DNA from: Pachypanchax playfairii
Taxonomy: Eukaryota; Chordata; Actinopteri; Cyprinodontiformes; Aplocheilidae
Assembly: GCA_006937955.1 (NCBI GenBank)
Contig: SSNP01000125.1
Span: 735,325 to 799,324 of the forward strand
Reading direction: 5' to 3'
DNA length: 64,000 nucleotides
Made by a program: the position numbers and the translations under genes. The notes beneath the pieces are model-generated. The model was not told the origin of the DNA. It saw only the letters and a list, made by a program, of their open reading frames with translations, and did not search any database. The number at the start of each line of letters is the position of its first letter. Positions within the stretch are counted from its first letter, which is position 1. This document shows, one piece after another, positions 22,278 to 33,500 of this stretch.

Positions 22278-23640
22278 ATCTTTCTTTAGGTCATTTTCAG
22301 TGTAGTTTGTCTCTGCACTGCATAAGCGAATGAAAACTGTTTGAGGATAGTTTGACTGCATTAAAACACTTAAATGGACCATGAAGTTTACAAGCTAAGT
22401 TATTATAAAGTTTTTACTATTGATATATTATGTTGCTCCATTTTACTGTTGACTTTGTGTCATATGTAAATGAATTAAAGCTGAAGATCTGACTGAGCGA
22501 AGCAGCAACCTGATGTATTTATTAAAGCTTTGCAGATAATGTCGGATTAAAGATCATAAAGATCTACTGTGTTGCTAAATAAAGGTACTCATACTCTACA
22601 TAACACAAGTCAGTCAGATTCTATTCCTTCCTCTTTCTTTTTTTAAATTAAATCATACTTCAGTCACTTTTAATTAGCATGGTGTTTGTTTTTAAGACTT
22701 TCAGTATTGTTATTAAAGCATTATTTGTTTTAGTTTGAAGGAAAAAATCTTTGAACTGTTAACTTGTCAGTTGTTACAACCAAATGCTGTATTCCTCCTG
22801 CATACCTTTTTTTATTTTGGATACCTAAAGTTTAAACATCATTATTAGACAAACCAGATGTGGATTCTGATTAATAATATGTGTCAAACGCATTCTGTGT
22901 AGAAATACCTGCAAAAATTGTAAATCGGCACAGTGGCAGAGACGAGAGTTCGTTTTCCTCTGAACTCACTGATGATCAAATGTCATTTTCTTAAAAGTGA
23001 ATAACATGGCATATACGTTGTATATTTGTCTTGCTCCTGGTGTTAAATAATGTTGAAACTGAGCTAAAGTGATAGATCAACTTCTTTAAATTCAATGTAA
23101 TTGTTTTAGTACTTGTGGGAGTTCATCGTTTCAAATGAAACAGTTATTATTTCCCCTTTTTTTTGAGTTCATGCCTTGAAACAATAAAGTACATAAGTGG
23201 TGAGAAACTATAATAATTACTTTCCACAAGTTTGTCTTGTGTGGGCTGTTAGTATTAAATGAATTATCTGTCTCATAAATGTATTTATTTGTCTGAATGA
23301 ATTGTTATTGCATATTTTTGCAAAGCTGTTTCTGGGCATGAGTAAATAAAGAGATGAGTCTATTTGTACTAGACTTTTATATCTTGTTTTTTTACATCTG
23401 TGTTGGTCATTGTTTCATCAGGCTCTCAGTCTGATTCATAATTAGATTATTTATTGGAGTAAAAGCAGTTCGTCCTCTTTTAATTAGAAAGGTTCCACGT
23501 TTAAAAGAGACTTTAGAGCAAATTGCCATCAGAGGTTTGTTTCTCTATGAGGAAAGGTAGTCCACACAGAGGGGGTCTCACTCCACCCCACGCCCACCCC
23601 AAGCTGAGTTCTGGCCACCCCAGACACATTTTGTTGTGTG
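22278..23640 (+). other. gga3 3' UTR and downstream DNA
   Basis: The sequence after the stop is AT-rich, with candidate polyadenylation signals AATAAA at 22,578, 23,183 and 23,345. Which one is used cannot be told. No other feature was seen. Confidence 0.5.
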
Positions 23641-23789
23641 TTTTATATATTTTTGTAGTGCATTGTTGTTACTTTACCTGCACTTATAAGTAAAAATACT
23701 TGGAATAGTAAGAAGAATAATAGATCTTTTCCACTGCTGCCGATGTCAAAATGTTGTATTTGTTTAGTTTTAGGTGCTTTAAAACTGCA

Positions 23790-23945
23790 TTTTTTGTGCG
23801 TTTTGAAACGCTTGAAAAGTTGATGCTCATAACACTCACAAAGCACCGCAGAGCCGTTGACGTCTGTCTGACAGACTCCACCATAGACTTTACATGTAAA
23901 CTTGCCGCTTCTGACGTTGACGGTTGGGCCGGTGTGAACGCACCA
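23790..23945. mobile_element. partial Harbinger MITE
   Basis: The right end matches the MITEs at 8,553 and 44,123, including GACGTTGACGGTTGGGCCGG and the terminal GAACGCACCA. The left half is missing. Confidence 0.8.
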
Positions 23946-24326
23946 TCATTCTTTTGCATAAAATGCACTAGTAGAGTCACAACCTGAAAAGCTATGTATC
24001 GCAATGAGAGCAGAAAAAACTTTATCAGTGATCCTTGCTCTGTTACCGACTCCTGTTAAAAAGTAAAGGCTGCATGATAAATCTTTCTGTAGCCTTACAG
24101 CAATCACTCCCACATCAGTATCAGGGCTCTTTATGATTACAGCGTTACACTCCTGTGCAGCATGTTGTGCATGTAAAAACAGTCGGGTGTCACATTCTTC
24201 ATGGTCACATGTCAAATCTTCAACAGCACTCAGTGTTTGTGAACCCTCTGTTACAGCCACACAGTGACACTGTTTTGGCCCACAGCAGTGAGGTTAGCAT
24301 CTTTCATGCAACACAGAGGAATGCTG

Positions 24327-25040
24327 TGTCAGGTTTGTGAGGTTGCAATGTTGGACCCAGGTGCAGTGAGCGTGTGGAGAAAAACAAACTGAACGGGTAT
24401 TAAGGCACAACGGAAGATTTTAATAAAGAAAGTAAAATGCTGACGTGGCAGCAACAAAAACTTACATGAGGTGACAACCGAGGAATGAGTCCAGAGATGA
24501 CAAACAACAACAAAAGTAATCCAAGAAAAACCATAATCCAAATGAGATGATCTGAGACAGGGAACGTGAACGAGAACTGAGACTGAGAGCTAAGAGGAGG
24601 CTAAGACGAAGGACTAAGGGCTGAGACAAGGACTGTGACTAAGATATTGACTGAGAACAAACCGACGCCGACTAACATACATGAGACTTAAATACCAAAC
24701 CTAACTGATTACAAAACTCAAAACATCTGAGGACATGGGGAGAAACAAACACAGGAAGTAATCACAGAAACAAGAAACACCTGAACGGAAAAACACTAGA
24801 CTGAAGAGACAAGCTGAACTGACAAGATACTGAATGACACATGAGGAGAACAGGAAGTACAGACATAACCAAAATAAAAGCAAAACAGGAAACCAGATCA
24901 TGAGAAAATAAAAGCTGAACCTAGAGGCTGGGGATTAATCAAAACACTAAATACACATAGGAACATGAGGAACAAGTAGAAAACACAACTTCACAAAATC
25001 TCACTCATAATAAACAAACCAAAAACCCCAGAATCTGACA
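24327..25040. mobile_element. LTR-like insertion with TGTCAG...CTGACA ends
   Basis: The 714-bp insertion begins TGTCAGG and ends TCTGACA. The flanking pentamers (TGCTG and CTCTG) agree at only three positions, so the target duplication is doubtful. It interrupts the pseudogene, whose frame resumes on both sides. It is AG/AC-rich inside, with no coding capacity. It has the same kind of ends as 17,769-18,628. Confidence 0.55.
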
Positions 25041-25164
25041 CTCTGCTAGCGCCTCTTTATTTATAGAAACTGTGTTATTTTCCACTGTGTTGGGATGTTC
25101 TGATCCTGTCCATAGATTTTTACCTGCTGTGCACCACCAACAGCTCTACATGAGGGTTCTAGGC

Positions 25165-26250
25165 TTTTAATACTCATTTCTGGATATCTTCCCAAAAAAT
25201 CTGTTTCTATTCTACAACTTCTCCAGAACGCAGCAGCTCGTGTTCTGATGAGGACCAGAGGGCGGGAACATATTACACCAGTTTTAAAATCGCTGCATTG
25301 GCTCTCCGTGTGTTTCAGGATTGATTTTAGTTGTTTATAAATGTCTTAATGGTCTTGGGCCTTCTTATTTATCTGAACTGCTTTTAAATTATGAGCCCTC
25401 GTGGACCCTGAGGTCCTCTGGTACCGGCCTTTTAGCTGCTCCTAGAGTCAGGACCGAAACCTACGACGAGGCCTCGTTCCATTATTCTGGTCCTCGTCTG
25501 TGGAACAGCCTGCTGGAGAACGTCAGGGCTGCAGAGACTGTTCATGTTTTTAAATAGAAACTCAAGACAGATCTGTTTAATTTAGCTTGATTAGTGATTT
25601 AATCATCTTAATTTTTAACTTTGATTGTTTAGTTTTACTTATCTAATTATTTATTCATTTATTTTTTAAACTTTTTTATCTGTTTGTCTGCTCGTAATTT
25701 GGTTTTATCAATATAAATTAGTTTTATGACTCACTACTTCTTTTTTACTTGTTCTTTTCCTTTTTAATGTTTTTATAATTTATTTTTAATCCAGTGTTTC
25801 CTCATGGGAGTCTTCCAGGATGTGGGTTTGTCTGCTCAGTCTACACGGTTGGTCCCGCAGGAATGTCTGTGTTGGGGGGGCCGGGGGCCTTCAGTGCAGC
25901 CCTGGGGCTGTGCTTTGGGCCCTGGTCAGGTTCCTGTGGTTTCAACCAGGGGCTGGGTAGACTGGATCGTGGTTGTGGATGAACCCCATACATACAAGGT
26001 TTCCTCACAGTTGTTGTCAAGCCAGTTGCTCAGTTAATTCTTAATTCAGTTGTTTATTTATTAAGATTTGAATTTAGAGATCTAGATAACATTTATGGTG
26101 GTGGGGGATGGTGTCGGGGGTAGCAGAGAGTTGGGGTCTGAATTGTTGTTTTTATGTCTGTCTGTGTTTAATTGTTATTATGTGAAGCACTTTGTGTTGC
26201 TAATAGCAGGAAATGTGCTACACAAATAAAGTTTGATTTGATTTGATATT
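25165..26250 (+). pseudogene. L2-like LINE, C-terminal fragment with 3' tail
   Basis: The forward frame 25,321-25,557 (YKCLNGLGPSYLSELLLNYE, then FHYSGPRLWNSLLENVRAAE) is the C-terminal part of an L2/Maui-type reverse transcriptase. The preceding text reads LQNAAARVLMRTRGREHITP in another frame. The 3' region ends with AATAAAG and a TTTGATTTGAT tail at 26,230-26,248. It is 5'-truncated and inserted into the decayed gene copy. Confidence 0.85.
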
Positions 26251-27254
26251 GGTCGATCACAAAGTCTATCCGATTACATTTATGCTGCAGAGCTAGTTTG
26301 ACTATGTACTGCAGTATGACATCAGCGAGTTCTCCGAAGTTACAAGTCTGGAATGACTGCAATGCCATCAAAGAGCAAAACAGTTTCTTTAGGAACATTG
26401 TCACTAAAGGTCTTCAGTTTTTGTGCCTTTATGGGGTTGAATATGTCAACTGAACGTGTTAGCAGTCTTTGATCAACGTTGTCGCCCTTTTCTGGAGCTG
26501 CGAACAAATCCTCCTTGATTTCTTCAGTTGCAAGTGTCCCAGAACTAAGACACACAATGCCATCTTGATGTGTGTCAAAAGGATTCAGCGTTGAATCAAT
26601 GGTGGAAATTATTCTAGTTACAGCATTTTTGTCAGCCTTAATACGAGCGCTGTCAAGGTCTTTTCGTATCTGTGTTTCGGGGGATGTCCCTGCCATAGAT
26701 TCACACTGGCTTGCTTTTGCAGCTCTATCATGTTGTGACAATAATCAGTGATATACAGCAGCTCAATTCTGTGTTATCCCGGTCCAACCAGAATCTCTGT
26801 TGCATGTTTGCTCTATCGTTTGTCACAAACAATGGAGGTGACTCATGCACATTCTGATGCTGTACAGTCCATTGGCCTTCAGCACAGATCTCACTGTGGC
26901 ACAAAGGATGTGGGATGGGCAAATTGTCCATTTCCTAAAAGTGCAAGGTTAAATACCTAGCATAGTTCACACGATCATAAGCAAAAAACTAAGGCATCAT
27001 CAAGTGAACTGTTGACAGGTGGAGCTGCCAGTTAGATTGCTGTGTTGCTCTTACAAGCAGAAGTAGCATGTGTCTGCACCATATTGATGCATGAACTCCA
27101 AAAGGCAAATGTTGGATTTTCATCACTTTTAAGTTTCACAAAAACTGCATACTTGAAACGCATTTTGTCATATTTCTCATTTGCAGACAAAACATCCATC
27201 AATCTGTCTGGAAATGCAAGTATGATCTCAGTCGTGACATGAATGCAGTCATCT

Positions 27255-27350
27255 TTATCTTATTACTGTTTGCACTGAAGCAGGAGAAGCTCTCCAATCT
27301 CGTTGTACGTTGTATAATGACAATAAAGGGCATTCTATTCTATTCTATCT
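27255..27350 (+). repeat. LINE 3' tail fragment
   Basis: The sequence ends ATGACAATAAAGGGCATTCT followed by TATTC/TATTCT repeats, the usual 3' end of a fish LINE. Only the tail is present. Confidence 0.55.
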
Positions 27351-27539
27351 CTCTCCTGTGATGGCAAGGAATCTAAAAAAGTATTGAATCGGATTTGCTG
27401 CAGACTCTCATACAGAAGTTCGTGTGCTCTCATGCTGCAGATGTAATAATGACCACTGAACACGCCATTGATGTACCCTGGCGCAATAACTTGTAAAATG
27501 ACTGAATGACTGTTTCATTTCGGCTTTGTTCTTTCACTT

Positions 27540-27640
27540 CTCCCCTCCAGACGGCGCTACAGGTCGCACACCACAAACGAGACAAGACACAGAAACAGTT
27601 TCTCCCCCCAGGCCATCACCATATGATTGAACAAACTTAT
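27540..27640 (+). pseudogene. LINE C-terminal scrap
   Basis: The frame PSRRRYRSHTTNETRHRNSF ending in SPQAITI and a stop resembles the last residues of fish LINE polymerases (SGRRYR...NSF.P.AI). Nothing else of the LINE remains. Confidence 0.5.
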
Positions 27641-27746
27641 TTAATATCCTTAATGCAAATTCTCTCACTGAAATAATAATTTTACCTCTATAAACAGGCT
27701 TCAATCACTCATCAGCCATTAATGTTGGCCTATGTGATTTATTATA

Positions 27747-29347
27747 CAGTGGGGCAAAAAAGTATTTAGTCAGCCACCAATTGTGTAAGTTCTCCCACTT
27801 AAAAAGATCAGAGAGGCCTGTAATTTTCATCATAGGTATACCTCAACTATGAGAGACAAAATGAGGAAAAAAAATCCAGAAAATCACATTGTCTGATTTT
27901 TAAAGAATTTATTTGCAAATTATGGTGGAAAATAAGTATTTGGTCACCTACAAACAAGTAAGATTTCTGGCTTTCACAGACCTGTAACTTCTTTAAGAGG
28001 CTCCTCGGTCCTCCACTCGTTACCTGTATTAATGGCACCTGTGTGAACTCGTTATCAGTATAAAAGACACCTGTCCACAACCTCAAACAGTCACGCTCCA
28101 AACTCCACTATGGCCAAGACCAAAGAGCTGTCAAAGGACACCAGAAACAAAATTGTAGACCTTCACCAGGCTGGGAAGACTGAATCTGCAATAGGTAAGC
28201 AGCTTGGTGTGAAGAAATCAACTGTGGGAGCAATTATTAGAAAATGGAAGACATACAAGACCACTGATAATCTCCCTCGATCTGGGGCTCCACGCAAGAT
28301 CTCACCCCGTGGGGTCAAAATGATCACAAGAACGGTGAGCAAAAATCCCAGAACCACACGGAGGGACCTAGTGAATGACCTGCAGAGAGCTGGGACCAAA
28401 GTAACAAAGGCTACCATCAGTAACACACTACGCCGCCAGGGACTCAAATCCTGCAGTGCCAGACGTGTCCCCCTGCTGAAGCCAGGACACGTCCAGGCCC
28501 GTCTGCGGTTTGCTAGAGAGCATTTGGATGATCCAGAAGAGGATTGGGAGAACATCATATGGTCAGATGAAACCAAAATAGAACTTTTTGGTAGAAACTC
28601 AACTTGTCGTGTTTGGAGGGGAAAGAATGCTGAGTTGGATCCAAAGAACACCATACCTACTGTAAAGCATGGGGGTGGAAACATCATGCTTTGGGGCTGT
28701 TTTTCTGCAAGGGGACCAGGACGACTGATCCGTGTAAAGGAAAGAATGAATGGGGCCATGTATCGTAAGATTTTGAGTGAAAACCTCCTTCCATCAGCAA
28801 GGGCATTGAAAATGAGACGTGGCTGGGTCTTTCAGCATGACAATGATCCCAAACACACCGCCCGGGCAACGAAGGAGTGGCTTCGTAAGAAGCATTTCAA
28901 GGTCCTGGAGTGGCCTAGCCAGTCTCCAGATCTCAACCCCATAGAAAATCTCTGGAGGGAGTTGAAAGTCCGTGTTGCCCAGCGTCAGCCCCAAAACATC
29001 ACTGCTCTAGAGGAGATCTGCATGGAGGAATGGGCCAAAATACCAGCAACAGTGTGTGAAAACCTTGTGAAGACTTACAGAAAACGTTTGACCTCTGTCA
29101 TTGCCAACAAAGGCTATATAACAAAGTATTGAGATTAACTTTTGTTATTGACCAAATACTTATTTTCCACCATAATTTGCAAATAAATTCTTTAAAAATC
29201 AGACAATGTGATTTTCTGGATTTTTTTCCTCATTTTGTCTCTCATAGTTGAGGTATACCTATGATGAAAATTACAGGCCTCTCTGATCTTTTTAAGTGGG
29301 AGAACTTACACAATTGGTGGCTGACTAAATACTTTTTTGCCCCACTG
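27747..29347 (+). mobile_element. complete Tc1 element
   Basis: This is a 1,601-bp element with 198-bp inverted terminal repeats (27,747-27,944 and 29,150-29,347), outermost CAGTGGGGCAAAAAAG, flanked by TA (27,745-46 and 29,348-49). The spacing and single intact gene fit an autonomous Tc1. It lies between the decayed gene copy and sumo2. Confidence 0.96.
28110..29132 (+). CDS. Tc1 transposase, intact
   Basis: This is a 340-codon DD34E transposase without stops or frameshifts. The N-terminal paired-like DNA-binding region (LSKDTRNKIVDLHQAGKTES, then GVKKSTVGAIIRKW) is followed by SGAPRK and the catalytic domain with D153, D244 and E279. The length equals the usual 340 residues of the family. 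The ATG lies about 165 bp inside the left terminal repeat boundary, and a TATAAAAG box-like motif is present at 28,059. This is the only copy in the window whose two ends and gene are all complete, so it may still be able to move. Confidence 0.96.
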   Translation: MAKTKELSKDTRNKIVDLHQAGKTESAIGKQLGVKKSTVGAIIRKWKTYKTTDNLPRSGAPRKISPRGVKMITRTVSKNPRTTRRDLVNDLQRAGTKVTKATISNTLRRQGLKSCSARRVPLLKPGHVQARLRFAREHLDDPEEDWENIIWSDETKIELFGRNSTCRVWRGKNAELDPKNTIPTVKHGGGNIMLWGCFSARGPGRLIRVKERMNGAMYRKILSENLLPSARALKMRRGWVFQHDNDPKHTARATKEWLRKKHFKVLEWPSQSPDLNPIENLWRELKVRVAQRQPQNITALEEICMEEWAKIPATVCENLVKTYRKRLTSVIANKGYITKY

Positions 29348-29685
29348 TATCTCTTATGCCTGTGTACTACATCTGCTCATAACTATTTATGTTTACATGT
29401 TTCTATATTTTTCTCATGTAGATAAAGTTTATTTTACAGGGACCATGTAGAACATTAATCACAGAGGAATATCTGCCTTGTACCAGACTCAAGCTCTCAG
29501 AACTAATTTCCGCTTGCGTTCCCAGTAATCAGTCTTAGTAATCATGTTGTTTTTCTTAAGCAGACAATAATGTGCAATAAAAACAAGAGCAAAAGCCTGT
29601 GTAGTGTCATCCATCCTGATTCTGAATGCAGTTGTTACAGCAAAATCTGTGACTCATCAGAAAATGTGACCATAAATTGTGATCA

Positions 29686-29724
29686 CATCATAAATTGTGA
29701 CCACACTGGTCACAATTTATGATG
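29686..29724. other. perfect 18-bp hairpin
   Basis: CATCATAAATTGTGACCA and its exact reverse complement are separated by only CAC. A partial third copy of the motif precedes it (29,665-29,683). It could be a small fold-back insertion; its function is unknown. Confidence 0.85.
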
Positions 29725-30147
29725 TTATTCAGGCTTATTCAGGATCACATATTTTTCTAAAACAGATCAGAGTGTTGTATAGAGATGACAGAACCGTTAC
29801 AAACAGTAATGAACCTCTCCCTCTTCCATTAAAACACTTGAGATCAATTATTATGTCTTTATTGATTTAATTGCTGCAGTGGGTTTACATATTCGGACTA
29901 CAGAATACAAACACAATTGTGCGTCAAGTACCGTTCATCTTTAACTACAAACAGAAACATGGCGTTGATTTGTTATTATTGTCAGTTCGTGTGGCTTAGA
30001 TAAATTGATATCCCGATGGAATTGCAGAATAACACTAACTTTATCCAAACCAAATGATCAAATGCGAGTTTCAAGTTTCCATCATATACGCCTTTCATAT
30101 TTTGAGTGGGCACGGGCACAAGCGGACCACTTATATGCACCGTTTTC

Positions 30148-30312
<165 letters not shown>

Positions 30313-30419
30313 TTTTACCGTAAAGCTTCTATACAATCTCTGACGCTGACGAACCAGCGCTTACGCAGATTGCGTAATAATCTTCTTCTTGTTGGTCTGC
30401 AAGACGTTCATGCAGAGAA

Positions 30420-30539
30420 ATGCACACTCTCGCCCCCTATGGTCACATTTTCTGATGGGTCACAAGTGGTGTGTCAGACAACGCATGCGCACTAGATCCG
30501 ACGCGGGCACAGAAGCCGCAATTGCAGCGGATAGCAACA
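30420..30539 (+). promoter_or_regulatory. sumo2 promoter/5' UTR with NRF1-like site
   Basis: ACGCATGCGCAC at 30,481-30,492 resembles the NRF1 palindrome (GCGCATGCGC) common in TATA-less housekeeping promoters. The surroundings are locally CpG-richer than the rest of the region. The transcription start is not identifiable. Confidence 0.45.
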
Positions 30540-33500
30540 ATGGCAGACGAAAAGTCCAAGGTGAGAAAACTGTAAGGGTTTCTGTACGTTGTATGCACGC
30601 CAAGTGTAAAACTGGTATCACAGAAAACCCTTTTATGAGAACTTTATGAGAGTTGTTTGATTTCAAAGAGCCTCTGTTCAAACTCCGTGCATTAGCTTGC
30701 GGATAAAATTAGCAGATAAAGCTAACACTGTTTCTAATCTTAATGGAATGAAATGCAGTGCTCTGTTGTATGTTTAGAGGAACGGAGTCTATTTTCATTA
30801 AATGTTACTGGAAGATGAGCTGGTGATATAAATGTATTTAGTCCACTGCAAACCGTTAGACCGGTGTCTGAAGCTGCGGCAGGCCGAGAGAAAGTGTTGG
30901 GTGAAAAACTAACAAATGGTATCTGCACGATCACGTTTCTAGGTAATGATTTATTGAACAACTCGTATGTTTCCAGTTTTAGCTGACGTATCGAAATAGT
31001 CTACACGTCTGTCTTTTTCAGAGTGGATAATCAGTTAATGCTAAAGCTAACCTCCGTGGAGTCGTTTCGCTCCATTTCTGCGCTAATGATAAATGACGTC
31101 ACTTCCGTCTTCAACGTCTTCCGCCTCTGTCTGAGGGAAGTTCGTAAGACTTTGTTTTGCTAAAAACAGTAAAAGGAGAGACTTGTGGTGTGATCAGTTT
31201 CCACACTTGCTTCACTTCGTTTTCACTTCAAACTCTAGTTTTAAATAATGGTGATAAATTAAATGTCCTTTAAGCCAAATCTTGGCATTTTTAAACATTT
31301 ATTGCAGTAACTTAGTTTCCTTTTTAGAAAATAGGTAAATAACTTGTTGTTTCATGATAAATATATTTAAACAGTGATACAGCCACATGCACTGAAGACA
31401 CCTCCATCTTTCAAATGTGAAGGAATCCTTTAAACATATGCTGGATCTGTATGCTGATCCGGATCAACCCAAAAATCCAATCAGTTGTTCCTTGACCCAT
31501 TCTAGATATTTTCTAAAAAAATAAAATAAAACTCCATCCTCAACATGTCAAGTTAACATGTTGACAGCAAACCAACACTGGCAGAAACATTACCTCATTG
31601 GCAGAGGTAACAAATAGTACCTTAACATTCAATGAGGTAATGCTATGTCTCAGTAAAACCTGGGACCACATTGTGGGGTTGTTTATGGAATGGAGGCAGG
31701 CTGAGGGGAGAGAGTCCGAGTGTTTATAAGTTTGTGTGTAATGTTGCAGATAGCTGACCTGTAGCAATATGACTTAATTATCTAACTGTGTGTCTAAAGC
31801 TACAAAACAAATCTGTTCTATTATTTTGTGCTTTTGTTGTGCAAATAGCAGAATTTGCAGTAACACTATTGTTTGTGGTTCATTTTGGCCGTATATTTCA
31901 AACTAATTGGAACCGATTCTTTGAACTCAGACAATCTGTATGTATAAGGTGGTTCTTTTACGTTATTTCTTTCCAATATGGTAAAAGAAGCACCCTATAC
32001 ATACAGATTGTCTAAGTTAATAGAATCAGTTCCAACTATTGTAATCATTGGGAACATTTTCTCCTAATAAAGGGTGTGATCGCTTCACAAGGGTTAAGTG
32101 CCCAGATATATTACTTCATTGTGTGCCAGTTTATTTTCAGGCTACACCCATTAGTTGAAATGAGATGGATCAGTTGACAGACACAATGCAAAATATACTT
32201 TGTCTTAATTTTATTTACTTTTTAACTGTGTATTACCCCCTTGAATGAGGTTTCTTATAGTTTCTGAAGGTAGTTTTAAAGACACTTACACCTGTCTATC
32301 TGTTCTCAGGAAGGAGTGAAGACTGAAAACAACGAGCACATCAATCTGAAGGTGGCAGGACAGGATGGTTCAGTCGTTCAGTTTAAGATCAAACGACACA
32401 CTCCTCTCAGCAAACTGATGAAAGCTTATTGTGAACGACAGGTGAGGCCACTGCACATATATATTATATCCTAACAATAAATCTTGTAAAAGGCAGTTGA
32501 ATTTTTTCTACACATGTATTATTAAATTTCGAAACATAATACTGGTTTTAAAATGCTGCTTTTGTTCCATTACACCTTTTTTTATAAAAACAATTTCAAT
32601 CATTCTATTTTATATGTATTTAAATTGTTTGAAATTTATATAGAATGAGTTTTACAATTGGTTTGATTTCTTAATTTGATGCTTTTGTTATTTGCCTGAC
32701 TTGATTTATAATACTCCACATAGCTTGAACTTATTTGCTCTTTTCTGTGCAAACAAGTTGAAGCCCTTAAAATATATTGAAAAACTGAAGTTTAAGGTCA
32801 ATTTCATAGAGATTTTCAGAAAGTGTTTATATCTCAGTGGAAGATTTGTCTATAATATTTTTTTGTCAATTTAGGGACTGTCAATGAGGCAAATAAGATT
32901 TCGATTTGATGGTCAGCCTATCAATGAAACGGACACACCCTCACAGGTAAGACAACAAAAGATACATCAGAGAATCTGTTCAGTTAACACACAACCTCGT
33001 CTCTCTTCTGTAGAGAATCTGTTCAGTTAACACACAACCTCGTCTCTCTTCTGTAGAGAATCTGTTCAGTTAACACACAACCTCGTCTCTCTTCTGTAGA
33101 GAATCTGTTCAGTTAACACACAACCTCGTCTCTCTTCTGTAGAGAATCTGTTTATGACTAAATGATGCAAAGTTAATGCAAAACGGCAGCATGAACTCAG
33201 GCTAAACTATCACTCTGGCAAATACCCTAAAATTTAACGACAAATCAAATGTTGTTACCTTTGCACATATCAGTTTATCATTGGTGTTTTTGGATCATGA
33301 GATAAAAATGGAGCCCCTGTAAAAATAGTTTGAATCAGAATCAGATCAACTTTATTTATCCCCTAGAGGCAATTAAAATTCGGACACGACTGAGCAGCAT
33401 GGAAGACAAGACATAAACAAACAATTCTCAACACCAAATATACAGTATTTACTTGTTCTCAAAAGTGGACTGAATAAAATATAATATAGCTGGTGCTTTC

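Larger units (their letters stand above)
23946..27480 (-). pseudogene. decayed copy of an uncharacterised repeated gene family
   Basis: Read on the minus strand from 27,480 down, a series of frames in the right order resembles a large uncharacterised protein family that I recall as multi-copy in fish and aquatic invertebrates. The blocks are SMRAHELLYESLQ (about 27,430), FFAYDRVNYARYL (about 26,970), SQHDRAAKASQCESMAG (about 26,740-26,690), STLNPFD (about 26,590), IFNPIKAQKLKTF (about 26,420), FDGIAVIPDL (26,340), FGELADVILQ (about 26,320), NIPTQWK (about 25,090), and DHEECDTRLFLHAQ, SPDTDVGVIAV and FSGCDSTSAF (24,200-23,960). Frameshifts and stops separate them. An L2 fragment and an LTR-like element have landed inside. 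The function is unknown; the copy number suggests a mobile origin. Confidence 0.65.

Noticed and set aside
32969..33152. CRISPR-like array of regular repeats
   Set aside because: The 43-bp units are directly tandem with no unique spacers, and this is vertebrate DNA.
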